From contig JAVIAB010000051.1 in NCBI GenBank assembly GCA_032433765.1, positions 49,455,986-49,519,985 on the forward strand: DNA of 64,000 nucleotides. The letters run 5' to 3'. A program made the position numbers and the translations under genes. The notes under the pieces were generated by a model, which was not told where the DNA came from, ran no database searches, and was given only the letters and a program-made list of their open reading frames with translations. This document shows positions 12,500 through 24,039 of this stretch, piece by piece; positions within the stretch are counted from its first letter, which is position 1; each line of letters opens with the position of its first letter. This DNA comes from Megaustenia siamemsis (taxonomy: Eukaryota > Mollusca > Gastropoda > Stylommatophora > Ariophantidae).

Positions 12500-14690
12500 A
12501 TGCTGGTGGTAATAATGATTATGATAGTGGTTGTGGTGATTATGATAATGATGGTGGCGGTGATTATGATGATGTAGTAGTAATTATAATGATATGATGG
12601 TGGTGGTGATAGTAATTGTGGTGGTGGTGATTTTAATGATGCTGGTGGTGGTGATTATGTGGGTGACAATAGTATTTATAATGGTGGAGGTGATGATTAT
12701 GATGATGATGGGGGTAGTGATTAAGGTGGTGGTGATTATGATGATGGTGGTGATGATAGTAGTTGGTGGTGGTGATTATGATGATGATGGTCATTATGAT
12801 GATGATGGTGATGGTGATTATGATGATGATCGGGTGGTGATTATGGTGGTGATGATAGTAGTTGGTGGTGGTGGTGATAATGATGATGATGGTAGTGATG
12901 ATAGTAGATGGTGGTGGTAATAGTGGTTGGTGGTGGCGGTAATTATGGTGATGATGATAGTGATGATAGATAGTTGGTGGTGGTGATTATAATTATGATG
13001 GTAGTGATGATTGTAGATGGTGGTGGTGGAGGTTATGATGATGATGTTGGTGATGATAGTAGTTGGTGGTGGTGATTATAATTATGATGGTAGTGATGAT
13101 AGTAGATGGTGGTGATTATGATGATGATGGTGGTGATGATAGTGGTTATGATGTTGGTGGTGGTGATTATGATGATGATGGGGGTGGTGATTATGGTGGT
13201 GGTGTTTATGGTGGTGATGATTATGATGATGATGTGGTGATTATGATGATGATGATGATGGTGGTGAATATGGTGGTGGAGATTATGATGATGATGGTGG
13301 TGGTGATTGCGGTGGTGGTGATTATGATGATGATGGTGGTGGTGATTATAATGATGATGGTGGAGGTGATTATTTTGATGATGGTGGTGGTGATTATAAT
13401 GATGATAGTGGTGGTGATTATGATGATGACGGTGGTGGTGATTATGATGGTGGTGGTCATTATGGTGGTGGTGATTATGATGATGATGGTGGTGGTCATT
13501 ATGGTGGTGGTTATTATGGTGGTGGTGATTATGATGATGATGGTGGTGGTGATTGTGATGGTGGTGGTCATTATGGTGGTGGTGATTATGATGATGATGG
13601 TGGTGGTGATTATGATGGTGGTGGTCATTATGGTGGTGATGATTATAATGATGATGGTGGAGGTGATTATGATGGTGGTGGTTATTATGGTGGTGGTGAT
13701 TATGATGATGATGGTGGTGGTCAATATGGGGGTGGTTATTATGATGGTGGTGATTATGATGATGGTGGTAGTGGTGATTATGATAATGATGGTGGTGGTG
13801 ATTATTATGATGATGGTGGTCATTATGGTGGTGGTGATTATGATTGTGGTGGTCATTATGGTGGTGGTGATTATGATGATGATGGTAGTGGTGATTATGA
13901 TGGTAGTGGTCAATACGGTGGTGGTGATTATGATGATGATGGTGGTGGTTATCATGATGGTGATGGTCATTATGGTGGTGGTGATTATGATGAAGATGGT
14001 GGTGGTCATTATGGTGGTGGTTTTATGATGATGATGTTGATGGTGATTATGATGAAGATGGTGGTGGTGATTATGATGATGATGGTGGTGGTCATTATGG
14101 TGGTCGTGATTATGATGATGATGGTGGTGGTGATTATGGTGATGATGGTGGTGGTGATTATGGTGGCGGTGATTATGGTGATGATGGTGGTGTTTATGAT
14201 GGTGGTGGTAATTATGATGATGATAGTGGTGGTGATTATGATGATATGGTGGTGGTGATTATGATGATGATGGTGGTGGTGATTAAGGTGGTGGTGATTA
14301 TGATGATGATGGTGGTGGTGATTATGATGGTGGTGGTGATTATGATGATGGTGGTGGTGATTATGATGATGATGGTGGTGGTAGTGATTATAGTGGTGGT
14401 GATTATGATGATGATGGTGGTGGTGATTATGATGATGATGATGGTGGTGGTGATTATGGTGATGATGGTGGTGGTGATTATGATTATGATCGTTGTGGTG
14501 ATTATGATGATGATGGTGGTGGTGATTTTGATGATGATGGTGGCGGTAATTATGATGGTGGTGGTGATTATGATGATGATGATGGTGGTGGTGATTATGA
14601 TGATGATAGTGGTGATGATTATGATGATGATAGTGGTGGTGATTATGATGATGGTGATAATAGTGTTGATGATGATGACGATTACGTAGT
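12468..14690. repeat. GAT/GGT minisatellite array, 2.2 kb
   Basis: The array begins as pure (gat)n and diversifies rightwards into 24-bp-like units of the form gattatgatgatgatggtg plus ggt. Units mix gattatggtggt and gtcattatggt variants. All variants are multiples of three, so frames stay open on both strands and give low-complexity Met/Val/Ile or His/Asn or Thr/Ile peptides. These are not credible proteins. The right end is at 'gatgacgattacgtag' near 14690. Confidence 0.95.
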
Positions 14691-14699
14691 ACACATAGC

Positions 14700-15480
14700 A
14701 GGAACATTGTGAGTGCAGATAATCGTTATTACTAGCTCAGAAATGTGCCATAATAAATGTAGAAATAAGACAACTGACATTAATTAAACGATAGCTTACG
14801 TCGGATAGAACATAGTCTTGACCTGCCGGAGAACTGTGGAAGTACAAGTGCATAGTATGAACCAGACTAGAAGTACTCTGCGACTTATGTTCAGAAATCA
14901 TTTGAGAAGTGATTGTGCTAGTTTCTTGACTGACGTAAGACGTTTTGCTTAAGTCAATATACGTGAACTAAAAGAATATGAAATTAATGTATTCATAAAA
15001 TGAAATAACATTTAGAATGTTGGTTAAAGTTACCGAGAAAATATTTTAATGGCAACATGACATGACGTTGCAAATAAACAATTTTAACGTGCAAAGAATA
15101 AACAGCTTAATTTTTAACACGGTTCACTTTCAGATCTTGAATTTATTTATGAGCTTTTTACTTAACTAAATCGCAGTTTATTTGATCATGTAACAAATAA
15201 TGTCTGCCTATTAACTTTTCTTGAAGGAAACAGAAAGAAAGAATTATAATTGGTCGACACTGTCATTATTTCCGGCATGCTGAAGTGCGCCTTAAAGGCA
15301 CGGAGCGGCTGGTATCTCTTAATATCATCATGTAGACAGTCTTATCAATGTCGACAGCTGTAAAGGTTAGAAAATATATGAAACAATATTACATATTTTA
15401 AAAGCATGATACGTTCAAACGATGACAATTAAACAATTGACCTTCTGATGTTATGCACTATACATGCAATCCGAACTCGA
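14700..15480. other. Unclassified DNA, no gene seen
   Basis: Nothing recognised on either strand. Confidence 0.45.
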
Positions 15481-15484
15481 AGTA

Positions 15485-15670
15485 AAATATTTTTCTTGCT
15501 ATTTCTTTCACTAATTTTTATTTTTATTTTGTTTTTACCCCTCTTCCTCCTCTTTCCATTCCTCTCTTCATCCCTTCATTCCTTTCTTTATATTCCTCCT
15601 TTTTTCTTCCCTTTTCTGTACTTCCTTCCTTCCTTTTTTCCTTCCGTCCTTCCGTCTTATCTCTTCTTGC
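15485..15670. repeat. Polypyrimidine (CT-rich) tract
   Basis: About 180 bp is nearly all C and T on the plus strand, with 'cttccttcc' and 'ccttccgt' repeats toward the end. It yields a Phe/Leu/Ser-rich frame that is an artefact of composition. Confidence 0.85.
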
Positions 15671-16288
15671 ACACCCCCTTGACTTGTTGATTTCTCTAGT
15701 GAAAACACTTTAAATCAATAAATGTAATATGTCCTAAAATATATTATAGTTGATCGTTCCATTGCAGCGAACAAAACTGGATACTATTTTCAGTAAGTAA
15801 TTAGTTCAATCTAACGTAAGAAAGCAAAAAAAACCCAGTTTATTGTCCGTTAGTCCACAAAAGGGAACAATCAATTATTCTGCAGGAATCTACTTTCATG
15901 GTTGAGTTGCCATTATAAAAGCGTATTCTTTTTTTAGGTTAATAGGTTTTCCAGTACTCATGCATTGCCAATACATTGTTTTGGAACATACACGTCTTTA
16001 CCTCAAGCAAAGAAGATTTACATAATTGATACTCCCTCAAACAGACAGACATATTCGTTTATTGAAATGATTCGTCCATGTTTTTATATTTGAAAAGTAA
16101 TAGACTTAATTACAAAAACTAAGTTCATGATTGTCAAACCATATGTGTTATCCACCCCAACGTATTCATAGGAGAGCTGGATAACATCTAAATAAATATA
16201 AAAACAAAATCGATGCATTTGAAACAAATAGGAAAATACTTCGTATATATTGGAATGAATTAAAGACTAATACAGAAATAAAAGAAAT
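15670..16288. other. Unclassified DNA, no gene seen
   Basis: Nothing recognised on either strand. Confidence 0.45.
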
Positions 16289-16289
16289 G

Positions 16290-16640
16290 ACGAGGCCTCC
16301 AAAATTATCATCTATAATCATTAAAAAGAAGGTGGTCATATGTTGGTCACGTAATGAGAAGAGTCGACAAGATAATTTCAAAGCAAGCCAATGGCAATCA
16401 GAGGGTAAAAGAAAAAAATTGGCTGACTCAGAGAAACACTAAAAAATAACTCTGTGACAAGATGCAATAACAGCTGGCGCCATCTTCCTCGCCAAGACTG
16501 AACAATTGACGCAGAATGGAGACTCTTGGCAAGATATAATGTGGGTCCTGTGCAAGGTCTGACGTTTGATAACAAAGATAGTTGAACACAGAGTCTAGAA
16601 TTTCTGCCTTATGTGCCGAGTTGGTTCGAAAGGACAATAG
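16290..16640 (+). mobile_element. LINE-F 3' end (RTE-like), decayed
   Basis: The plus strand reads RRWSYVGHVMRRVDKIISKQ near 16330, the RRWxxIGHVLRR motif at the C-terminus of RTE-like LINEs. A WQSEGKRKK block and a GDSWQDI-like block follow in shifted frames. A homologous copy is at 22440-22790 in the same orientation. Both are non-functional fragments. Confidence 0.75.
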
Positions 16641-16822
16641 ATCAATAAATAAATAAATATAATAGAATTATTATACTAGATATGCAGAGACAGACCTGAC
16701 GCCACGAAGCTGTGAGAGATAATAAAACTAACATTGCAGTTCAGAATAGTAGGGAAAACTAAACAAGGAAGCATATCAGTTTTTAATATGGCATTTTTAT
16801 CGTATGTTTAAGAATATGTTTC

Positions 16823-16834
16823 AGTCTGGTCATT
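16823..16834. repeat. Left target-site duplication of the long LINE-A
   Basis: The 12 bp agtctggtcatt recurs exactly at 19506-19517. The pair brackets the LINE-A copy, including its nested SINE. Confidence 0.9.
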
Positions 16835-19505
16835 CATCATCATCATCATTAAATACCGGATCTGCTGGCGTAGGCGCTCATGTCTAACAACAACTTTCGA
16901 TCTCGACAGTTATTTATCATTTCTGTTGTTGACCTTCTGCCAAGCCATTCTCTTAAGCTGTATGGTATCTTTTCTCTTTGCTTACCTCTATCTCTTCGTA
17001 AATTTTCCCAGTTGTTACAATATATTCCAGGTGTTTGGTTCTCAGTACATAGCCAAAAAATGATGATAGTTTCTTCCTAATATTTGAAATTAGCTCTCGA
17101 TTTGATTTGACCTCTTTCAGAACATCTTCATTACTCTTCTTAGCTGTCCATAGTATTCTCAACATTCTTCTGTAAAACCACATTTCTACAGTCTCCAGTG
17201 ATTTTCTTGTGTGTTGTCCTATTGTCCATGATTCACATTCATATGTTAAGACTGGCTCTACATAATATTTAAGAACTCATTTTCTTGTTTCTGTTGTCAA
17301 AAATGGATTGCGTAGTATCTTCCTCATTTTTTGGAAAGCTGCTTTTGCCTGAGCCATTTTGCATCTCACCTCTTTTGTACATCTTCCGTCTGAGGTTAAC
17401 AAAGTTCCCAAATATTTAAATTCATTTACCTGTTTTAATATTGTTCCACTTGTCTTTATTTTGCACTGAGGTGATGTCTTTTTCTTTGTTGTTACCATTA
17501 CCTCTGACTTTTTTCTCAGTGGTTAGTGAACTGGACTACCACGGACAAGGGGTAGGGTTCGATCCCAACCGACGGCTTCCGGGTTCACCCAGCCTTAAAT
17601 GGGTACCGGATTTTTTTCTGGGAAAGTAAAGCAGCACGTGCGTAATACTGACCACATTACCCCAAAAATCATGTGTTGAAGGTCTGTAAAATATAGGGTC
17701 ACTAACACCATATTTCCCTATACGCCACTTGGCGTGACGGGGGTACTTTACTTTTTTACCTTTATTTTTGCTTTTTTTCACTATAATGTCCAACATTTCT
17801 TGTAACTTATTTTTACTCGTAGCGATTAAGACTGTATCATCAGCATAACTTAGATTATTTATATTATGACCTCCAATTGTTATGCCAGGCATGCCTCTTA
17901 TGGATCTTAAATTAATCTCATTATTAATAATTAAACAAATCTGGTGACAGCACACAACCTTGTCTAACACCCTGTTTTATTTGTTGAAACATTCCCAATT
18001 GGTTTACAGTTCTTATGGCCGCTGTTTTTTGCCAGTATATGTTCTTTATTATTCTTAGATCTTTGCTGTCTACGTTTATGCTTTCTAAAATTTTGATTAT
18101 TTCTTGGTGCTTTACTTTGTCAAATGCTTTGGTATAATCTATGAAACATAGGTATAGATCTGTTTTCACCTCTATGGCTCTTTCTACTAAAGATCTTATG
18201 ATAATTATGGCATTGCTCGTTCCTTTCCCTCCAACAAAACCACACTGTTCATCGCTAATTTCTGGACTGATCTTGTGTCAATCTCTTCGCATGATGATTC
18301 TTAGTAATATCTTAGTCATATGACTCATAAGGCTTATTGTGCTATAATCATCGCATTCAAATGCACCAGATTTCTTTGGTAGGGCTATGAATATTGATTT
18401 GAGCAGTTCGTCTGGTATATATCCGATGTTGTATATATAATTTAATAGTTTTTGTTATTATTTCTATTCCAAAATCACACATGGCTTCAATCTCTTCTTT
18501 AGTTATATTATCTGGTCCAGGAGCTTTGCCTGCTTTCATATTGCGCAAGGCGTCTTCCACTTCTTTTCTGAGTATTTCTGGACCTTCTCCATTATCCTTA
18601 ATATTTATTTCTGTTCGTTCATCATTATAAAGATCTTTAATGTATTCTGTCCATCGTTCCCTTATGCTTTCTTGTTCAATCAACAGTTCTCCTTCCTTAG
18701 ATCTTAAACATCCAGTTTTTGATTGCGTTTTTCTTCCTGTTAATTCTTCAATTTGTTTGTATATAGCTTTAGCATCCCCTTTTTGTTGCATTTCAATCTT
18801 CTTGCATCTCTCTTTTAGCCATGCTTCTTTTGCTTCATTGCATTTTATTACAATTTCTTTATTTAATCTCTTATACTCATTTTTATTTTCTTTATTTCTT
18901 CTTCTTGTATCCATTAGCTGTAAAATGTCATCTGTCATCCATTTCTTTCTTGAATTTGTCCTCACTGGTGGTATGAACTCTTTTGATGTTTGTTGCATTT
19001 ATTCTTTTAGCATTTCCCACTGTTCATCAATGCTTTGTAATTTCTCTATTGCATTGTACCGGTTCTGAATTGTGATTTTATATTTGTCTTGCAGCTTCTT
19101 GACTGATTTGAGTAAGTCTATATTTAACTTGATTTTAACTGAGGCTCGTTTTGTTGTTTTTAATTTTACTCTCAGCTTTCCCACAACTGGTACATGATCA
19201 CTATTGCAATCTGCCCTTGGTCTAGTTTTCACACACACCAGACTGTTTCTAAATCTATTGTTTATCATTATGTAATCAATTTGATTACGTGCTTTGTCTC
19301 CTGGGCTTTTCCAAGTCCACAGACGTCTTGGATGTTGCTTAAACCAGGTGTTTTCTATCATCGTGTTGTGTGTTCTTGCCCAGTCAATAAGATTCTCACC
19401 TCTTTCATTCCCCTCGCTAAGCCATAATGACCAACTACTGCTTCAACTCTTTCTTTTCCCACTTTTGCGTTAAAATTTCATAGAACCATGGTGTTTTCAT
19501 GTGGT
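16835..19505 (-). mobile_element. LINE-A, longest copy: partial endonuclease, RT, C-terminal domain
   Basis: On the minus strand, from right to left: an APE-type endonuclease end, with NFNAKVGKERVE near 19450 and NQIDYIM plus CNSDHVPVVGKL at 19290-19180; these carry the family Asp-His pair. Next come a basic linker and RT fingers, with KAGKAPGPDNI at about 18530. RT motif A is CFIDYTKAFDKVKH near 18140, motif B is GVRQGCVLSPDLFN near 17950 and motif C is LSYADDTVLIA near 17850. The C-terminal part includes KQVNEFKYLGTLLTSDGR and MWFYRRMLRILWTAKKS. The left end is a (cat)n tail. Exact 12-bp duplications flank it, so it is a 5'-truncated insertion. Stops and a nested SINE-1 break it. An RTE-like clade is my inference. 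Confidence 0.93.
17515..17757 (+). mobile_element. SINE-1 nested in LINE-A RT region
   Basis: The copy begins at ctcagtggttagtg, so it lacks the first ~14 nt of the consensus head. It has the B box ggttcgatccc and the complete body and ends near 'gggtactttactttttt'. Compared with the LINE-A copy at 63370-63400, about 16 bp of host LINE (the gctattaaggctgagt stretch) is missing at the junction. No target-site duplication was seen, so insertion came with a small deletion. A minus-strand frame (17970-17536) reads from YADD through the SINE and is an artefact. Confidence 0.9.
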
Positions 19506-19699
19506 AGTCTGGTCATTACTTTTATCATAAAAATGACAAACGCATCGCGCACCAACAATATCGTTCTTTTTTTTTTTTTCCTCGCTTGTAAATACTGCTT
19601 GTATCATGAGGTGTTGCAGTTAGGGCATGACTTCAGCTCTAGCCATTGTTCTAGTTGTGTAGCTTGAGTTGTCAATTCACATTGATGTAGAGACTGTCT

Positions 19700-19724
19700 T
19701 ATTTATATATATATATATATATAT
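19700..19724. repeat. (TA)n next to a LINE-A tail
   Basis: A short TA dinucleotide run directly abuts the (cat)n tail of the following LINE-A. Confidence 0.9.
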
Positions 19725-20133
19725 CATCACCATCATCATCAAGTACCGTGCCTGCTGGCGTAGGTAATCATGTCTCTCATCAACTTTCGATCTCGACAGT
19801 TATTTACCATTTCTGTCTTTGACCTTCTATCAAGCCTTTCTCTTAAGCTGTCTGGTATCTATTCTCTTTGCTTACCTCTATCTCTTCGTAAATTTTCCCA
19901 GTTGTTACAATATTTTCCAGGTTCTCATTACATGGCCAAAAAATCATGATTGTTTCTTCCTAATTTTGGAATTAGCTCTCCTCTAGCTTTGGCCTCTTTC
20001 AGAACGATTTCATTATTCTTCACAGCTGTCCATGGTATTCTCATCATTCTTCTGTAAAACCACATTTCTACAGCCTCCAGTGATTTTCTTGTCTGTTGTA
20101 CTAGTGCCCATGATTCACATACATATGTTAAAA
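19725..20133 (-). mobile_element. LINE-A 3' fragment
   Basis: Left end is catcaccatcatcatcaag. Minus-strand homology covers the last ~130 residues of LINE-A, through the FYRRM and WTAKKS-like blocks in broken frames. It stops at 'cacatacatatgttaaaat', where a GTGTAGGCTGG minisatellite begins. Confidence 0.9.
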
Positions 20134-20362
20134 TATGTAGGCTAGTGTGGGTGTAGGCTGGCGTGGGTATAGGCTAGCGTGAGTGTAGGCATGCGTGTGT
20201 GTAGGCTAGCGTGGGTGTAGGTTGCTGTGAGTGTAGGCTGGCGTGGGTGTAGGCTAGCGTGTGTGTAGCTTGGCGTGGGTGTAGGCTGGTGTTTGTGTAG
20301 GCTGGCGTTAATGTAAGCTGCTGTGAGTGTAGACTGGTGTGGGTGTAGGCTGACATAGCTGC
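20134..20362. repeat. 16-bp-type minisatellite (gtgtaggctggcgtgg)
   Basis: Roughly 14 diverged units of about 16 bp with core gtgtaggctggcgtgg. The array starts at the 5' truncation point of a LINE-A copy. Confidence 0.9.
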
Positions 20363-21288
20363 AGCGGTCGTTTGGGCTCTCAAACTAGCAAACCCCGACT
20401 AGGGCATTCATTGTGGCATGGGTGCTTGAGAAAATCCGTTAACGTCACATGAAAGTCAAGATGATAAATCATGACATCAGCAACATATTTTTAGAATCAC
20501 ACTCCACATCAAACATGTGGAAAGACATAAATAGCATGTTTCATTCGTCATGTGTAATTGGAGCTAACATTGATTGGTTTAAAAGTCGGCGTTTTCGTTT
20601 CTAGAAAGATCAAAAAGCTGATGGATAGAAAGTATAACAGAAACCCTGCAGCGGCGCTAGCAAACAACTGCCAGTACAACTTTCTTGTCTCAAGATATAC
20701 AAATACAGCTAGCCTCATTGCTTTACGATATGTGCGATAATAAGCGATACGATAAGGAAAATATAGTCCCACGCATAAATAAATGTATGCTAAAATAAGA
20801 TTTTCAAACCGACGGTAGGGTCATATAAAAGAAATAAAGATCTGGAACTTAAACATAACGCAGTAAAAGATGAATTCTAAATATTTATACGCCCTTTGTT
20901 TACGAGCAGGTTCAGTGAACTAGTTTGTTTTAAATATGCGAATAGGTAAAGAAAAAATATAAAGTTAGCACATCTGAAAGGGGAAGGGAACGGAGAGGGA
21001 AAAGCGTAGTGTGTAATGGTAACACATTTTTCATAATTTGAAAGTAAGATTACATTACTGTCCTTTTTTTTTTTTTCAAAGGGATTTCATGATAATGTAT
21101 ATTTGAATATATTATTGTTAGTGACTCTCTGCTGTTTTTTTTTTTTTTTTTTTTGGTAGCCTGCTTTAGTCTTCATTTTGAACAAGTAGGATTAATAAAC
21201 ATTTGTTAGAAAGCTTTTATTCCTTCACAACTGCTGTTGCATTAAAAAAAAATAGTTTTATAAAGTAGTTACAAGGAAATCATTGCGG
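20362..21288. other. Unclassified DNA, no gene seen
   Basis: T-runs occur at about 21062-21076 and 21137-21155. The 20548-20772 minus and 20558-20740 plus frames overlap and have no known motif. Confidence 0.45.
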
Positions 21289-21289
21289 C

Positions 21290-22365
21290 ATGTGTTATAT
21301 TACAGAAGTCTAACAGGTGTCTTTATAAGGCTGGAGATAAAAGAGTAAAAAAAAAGTAAAGTACCCCCATCACGCCATTGGAGTATAAGGAATATATTGT
21401 CAGTGACCATAACTTTTACAGACCTTCGGCGCATGATTTTTGGAGTAATGTGGTCGGTATTACGTCCGTGCTGCTTTACTTTCCCAGAAAAAAAATCCGG
21501 TACCCAAAAAAGGCTGGGTGAACGGAAGCCGTCGGTTGGGATCGAGCCCTACTTCTTGTCCTTTGTAGTCCAGTTCACTAACCACTGAGCTATCGCGGCT
21601 CGCGGGAGATAAAAGAGCATGTGTTATATTACTGATGTCTGACAGATGCTACTATAAGGCTGGAGATAAAAGAGCATGTGTTATATTACTGATGTCTAAC
21701 AGATGTTTCTATAAGGCTGGAGATAAAAGAGCATGTGTTATATTACTGATGTCTGACAGATGTTTCTATAAGGCTGGAGATAAAAGAGCATGCGTTATAT
21801 TACTGACGTCTAACAGATGTTTCTATAAGGCTGGAGATAAAAGAGCATGTGTTCTATTACTGATGTCTGACAGATGTTTCTATAAGGCTGGAGATAAAAG
21901 AGCATGTGTTATATTACTGATGTCTGACAGATGTTTCTATAGGACTGGAGATAAAAGAGCATGTGTTATATCACTGATGTCTGACTTATGTTTCTATAGG
22001 GCTGGAGATAAAAGAGCATGTGTTATATCACTGATGTCTGACAGATGTATCTATAAGGCTGGAGATAAAAGAGCATGTGTTATATTACTGATGTCTGACA
22101 GACGTTTCTTTAGGTCTGGAGATAAAAGAGCATGTGTTATATTACTGATGTCTGACAGACGTTTCTTTAGGTCTGGAGATAAAAGAGCATGTGTTATATT
22201 ACTGATGTCTGACAGATGCTACTATAAGGCTGGAGATAAAAGAGCATGTGTTATATTACTGATGTCTGACATATGTTTCTATAGGGCTGGAGATAAAAGA
22301 GCATGTGTTATATCACTGATGTCTGACAGATGTTTCTATAGGGCTGGAGATAAAGACTGCACTCC
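21290..22365. repeat. 57-bp minisatellite with open frame, split by a SINE
   Basis: One unit (about 21290-21345) lies left of a SINE-1 insertion and about 13 units lie right of it. The unit is 57 bp, exactly 19 codons, so the plus strand stays open at 21635-22435 and encodes 19-residue repeats of the form MSDRCFYKAGDKRACVILL. Units differ at a few positions (C/R, K/R, Y/F). No signal peptide, promoter or splice pattern supports a real gene. Frame-openness follows from the period being a multiple of three. Confidence 0.9.
21346..21604 (-). mobile_element. SINE-1 inserted in the 57-bp array
   Basis: The minus-strand copy has A and B boxes (the B box is ggctcgatccc here) and a poly-A-like tail at the left. 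The 13 bp ggagataaaagag flanks it at 21333-21345 and 21605-21617. Because the target is a tandem repeat, this duplication could partly reflect neighbouring units, but it abuts both ends exactly. Confidence 0.9.
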
Positions 22366-22439
22366 CAGTCCGTCAAAAACAGGTGCTCAGGACAACAGTT
22401 ACTATTTTACTGTCATTAAAGAAATATCAATTTGATTCT

Positions 22440-22790
22440 GCAGTGGGTCTAAAAATATCTATAGTCAAGAAAAGAAGGTGAACCATATGTTGGTCATATA
22501 ATTAGAAGAGAAATAAGAGAATCTCAAAGCAGGCCCTTAAACAGGAACCAGAATGGAAAGGAAGATGATGCCGGTTAAGGGAAACACTAAGAAGAACACC
22601 GAGGCACCAAGCAACAACAGTAGACACCGGCTTCCTCGTTGAGATTGAGCGACTCACTCAGAACAGGGACAAATGGTGAGATTTAATGACGGTCCTGAGC
22701 ATGGTTTTGATAACAAAGATCGTCGGATCTTTAGAGACATTCTGTCGCATGTGTCGTCTTCGACTCGAACTGACTATAGATAGAGACACA
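22440..22790 (+). mobile_element. LINE-F 3' end, decayed
   Basis: Homologous to 16290-16640: both carry a 'atatgttggtcat' block, a purine-rich 'gaatggaaag' block and a 'ataacaaagat' block followed by 'catgtgtcg'. Protein frames are shifted repeatedly. Confidence 0.7.
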
Positions 22791-22936
22791 TAGTGGGTTC
22801 AATACAGGCCCGCCTTATTTTATAAAGGCTAGTTTTACTTATCTTACACTTCATCACATATTTCAACAATATACAACGTCAAAATGTAATTTATTAATTG
22901 TCATGTCGCACTATTTTTCATTTAATCATTATATTC

Positions 22937-22951
22937 TAATTATAGCTATAA
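22937..22951. repeat. Left target-site duplication of SINE-1 copy
   Basis: The 15 bp taattatagctataa recurs exactly at 23213-23227, flanking the SINE. Confidence 0.92.
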
Positions 22952-23212
22952 AAGTAAAAAGTAAAGAGCCCCCGTCACGCCAAGTGGCGTATAGGGAAAT
23001 ATGGTGTTAGTGACCATATATTTTACAGACCTTCAGCACATGATTTTTGGGGTAATGTGCTCGTATTACGCCCGTGCTGCTTTACTCTCCCAGAAAAAAA
23101 ATCCGGTACCCATTTAAGGCTTGTTGTACCCGGAAGCCGTCGGTTGGGATCGTACCCTATGCCATTGTCCTTTGTAGTCCATTTCACTAACCACTGAGCT
23201 ATCGCGGCTCCC
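22952..23212 (-). mobile_element. SINE-1, complete copy with 15-bp duplications
   Basis: Reverse orientation: tail aagtaaaaagtaaag at the left, and a tRNA-like head ending at ggctccc at the right. Body is close to the other copies. The longest duplication of the family members here, consistent with a fairly recent insertion. Confidence 0.93.
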
Positions 23213-23244
23213 TAATTATAGCTATAATTTATATACTTATATAA

Positions 23245-23245
23245 A

Positions 23246-23276
<31 letters not shown>
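23245..23276. repeat. (TA)n microsatellite
   Basis: About 32 bp of TA dinucleotide repeats. Confidence 0.95.
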
Positions 23277-23279
<3 letters not shown>

Positions 23280-23280
<1 letters not shown>

Positions 23281-24035
23281 TAATTTTACGGTTGATTGCT
23301 TTGACAACAAGAACAAACAAACATGCAATCAATCAAAGTATGTCATTGTTTATTACGACTGTTTTCATTTAAGACAAACCTAACATGTCGACCATGCTTT
23401 CATACAAAAACAGAATAATTTAAGGCTGTGTCCTAGATTCAATGCTTACATCCTATCACAGGTAATATTTAGAGAACACACATTCTATTAAGAGCTATTT
23501 AAACAATATTCTGATGTTATTATGTGCTTCCATTCCCACATTTAGCAGTGTCAAAACAGCGCTTTAAAAAAATCGTTTGAGAGTCATAAAATGATCTCAG
23601 AAATAGACGAGTGTAGTTTCCGGTAGGGCCAAATTATTATTTTTTCAACAGGGAGTGAAATAATAACAATAACCTGTAAAGCTGTCACGATAACTGCACT
23701 AGTCACGTGATCTTTATTTGAAAATATTAAAACGATTCTCTAAACTAGCGTTGGTCGATTCACTCATTCTTTTGTGAATCTACGTTTTCCTTTTAATTTT
23801 ATTGTTAACATATTTTATTGCACTGTGTTGCGCACCTTTCTGTTCAGTAAATGACTTTATCAGGCTTTCAATTCTGAAATGTTTCTCTAGCATTGTTCAT
23901 CAGTTTAAAATGATCAAATAATCACATTCACAAATAATGTAACTGTCACTTGTCATAATCATAACTTTCACTACAGATTCTCTGAACTCCATATTTATGA
24001 ATACTTCTAGTTTTTCTATACCTGTTTATGATCCA
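23280..24035. other. Unclassified DNA, no gene seen
   Basis: Nothing recognised on either strand. Confidence 0.45.
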
Positions 24036-24039
24036 TCTG

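Noticed and set aside
13063..14707. Long open frames on both strands (321, 262 and 232 codons)
   Set aside because: They are translations of a trinucleotide-phased minisatellite, of extreme low complexity (Met/Val, Thr/Ile, His/Asn), and overlap on opposite strands.
15448..15690. 80-codon Phe/Leu-rich membrane protein
   Set aside because: Compositional artefact of a polypyrimidine tract.
17536..17970. 144-codon minus-strand protein containing YADD
   Set aside because: It joins LINE-A RT sequence to translated SINE-1; the SINE part has no protein function and the same reading appears in other SINE copies (26953-27141).
18640..19068. 142-codon plus-strand hydrophobic protein
   Set aside because: Antisense shadow of the LINE-A linker and RT region.
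21635..22435. 266-codon repeat protein gene
   Set aside because: The frame is open because the unit is 57 bp. No promoter, splice or unique flanking coding sequence supports a gene. Listed as a repeat and kept as a low-level finding.
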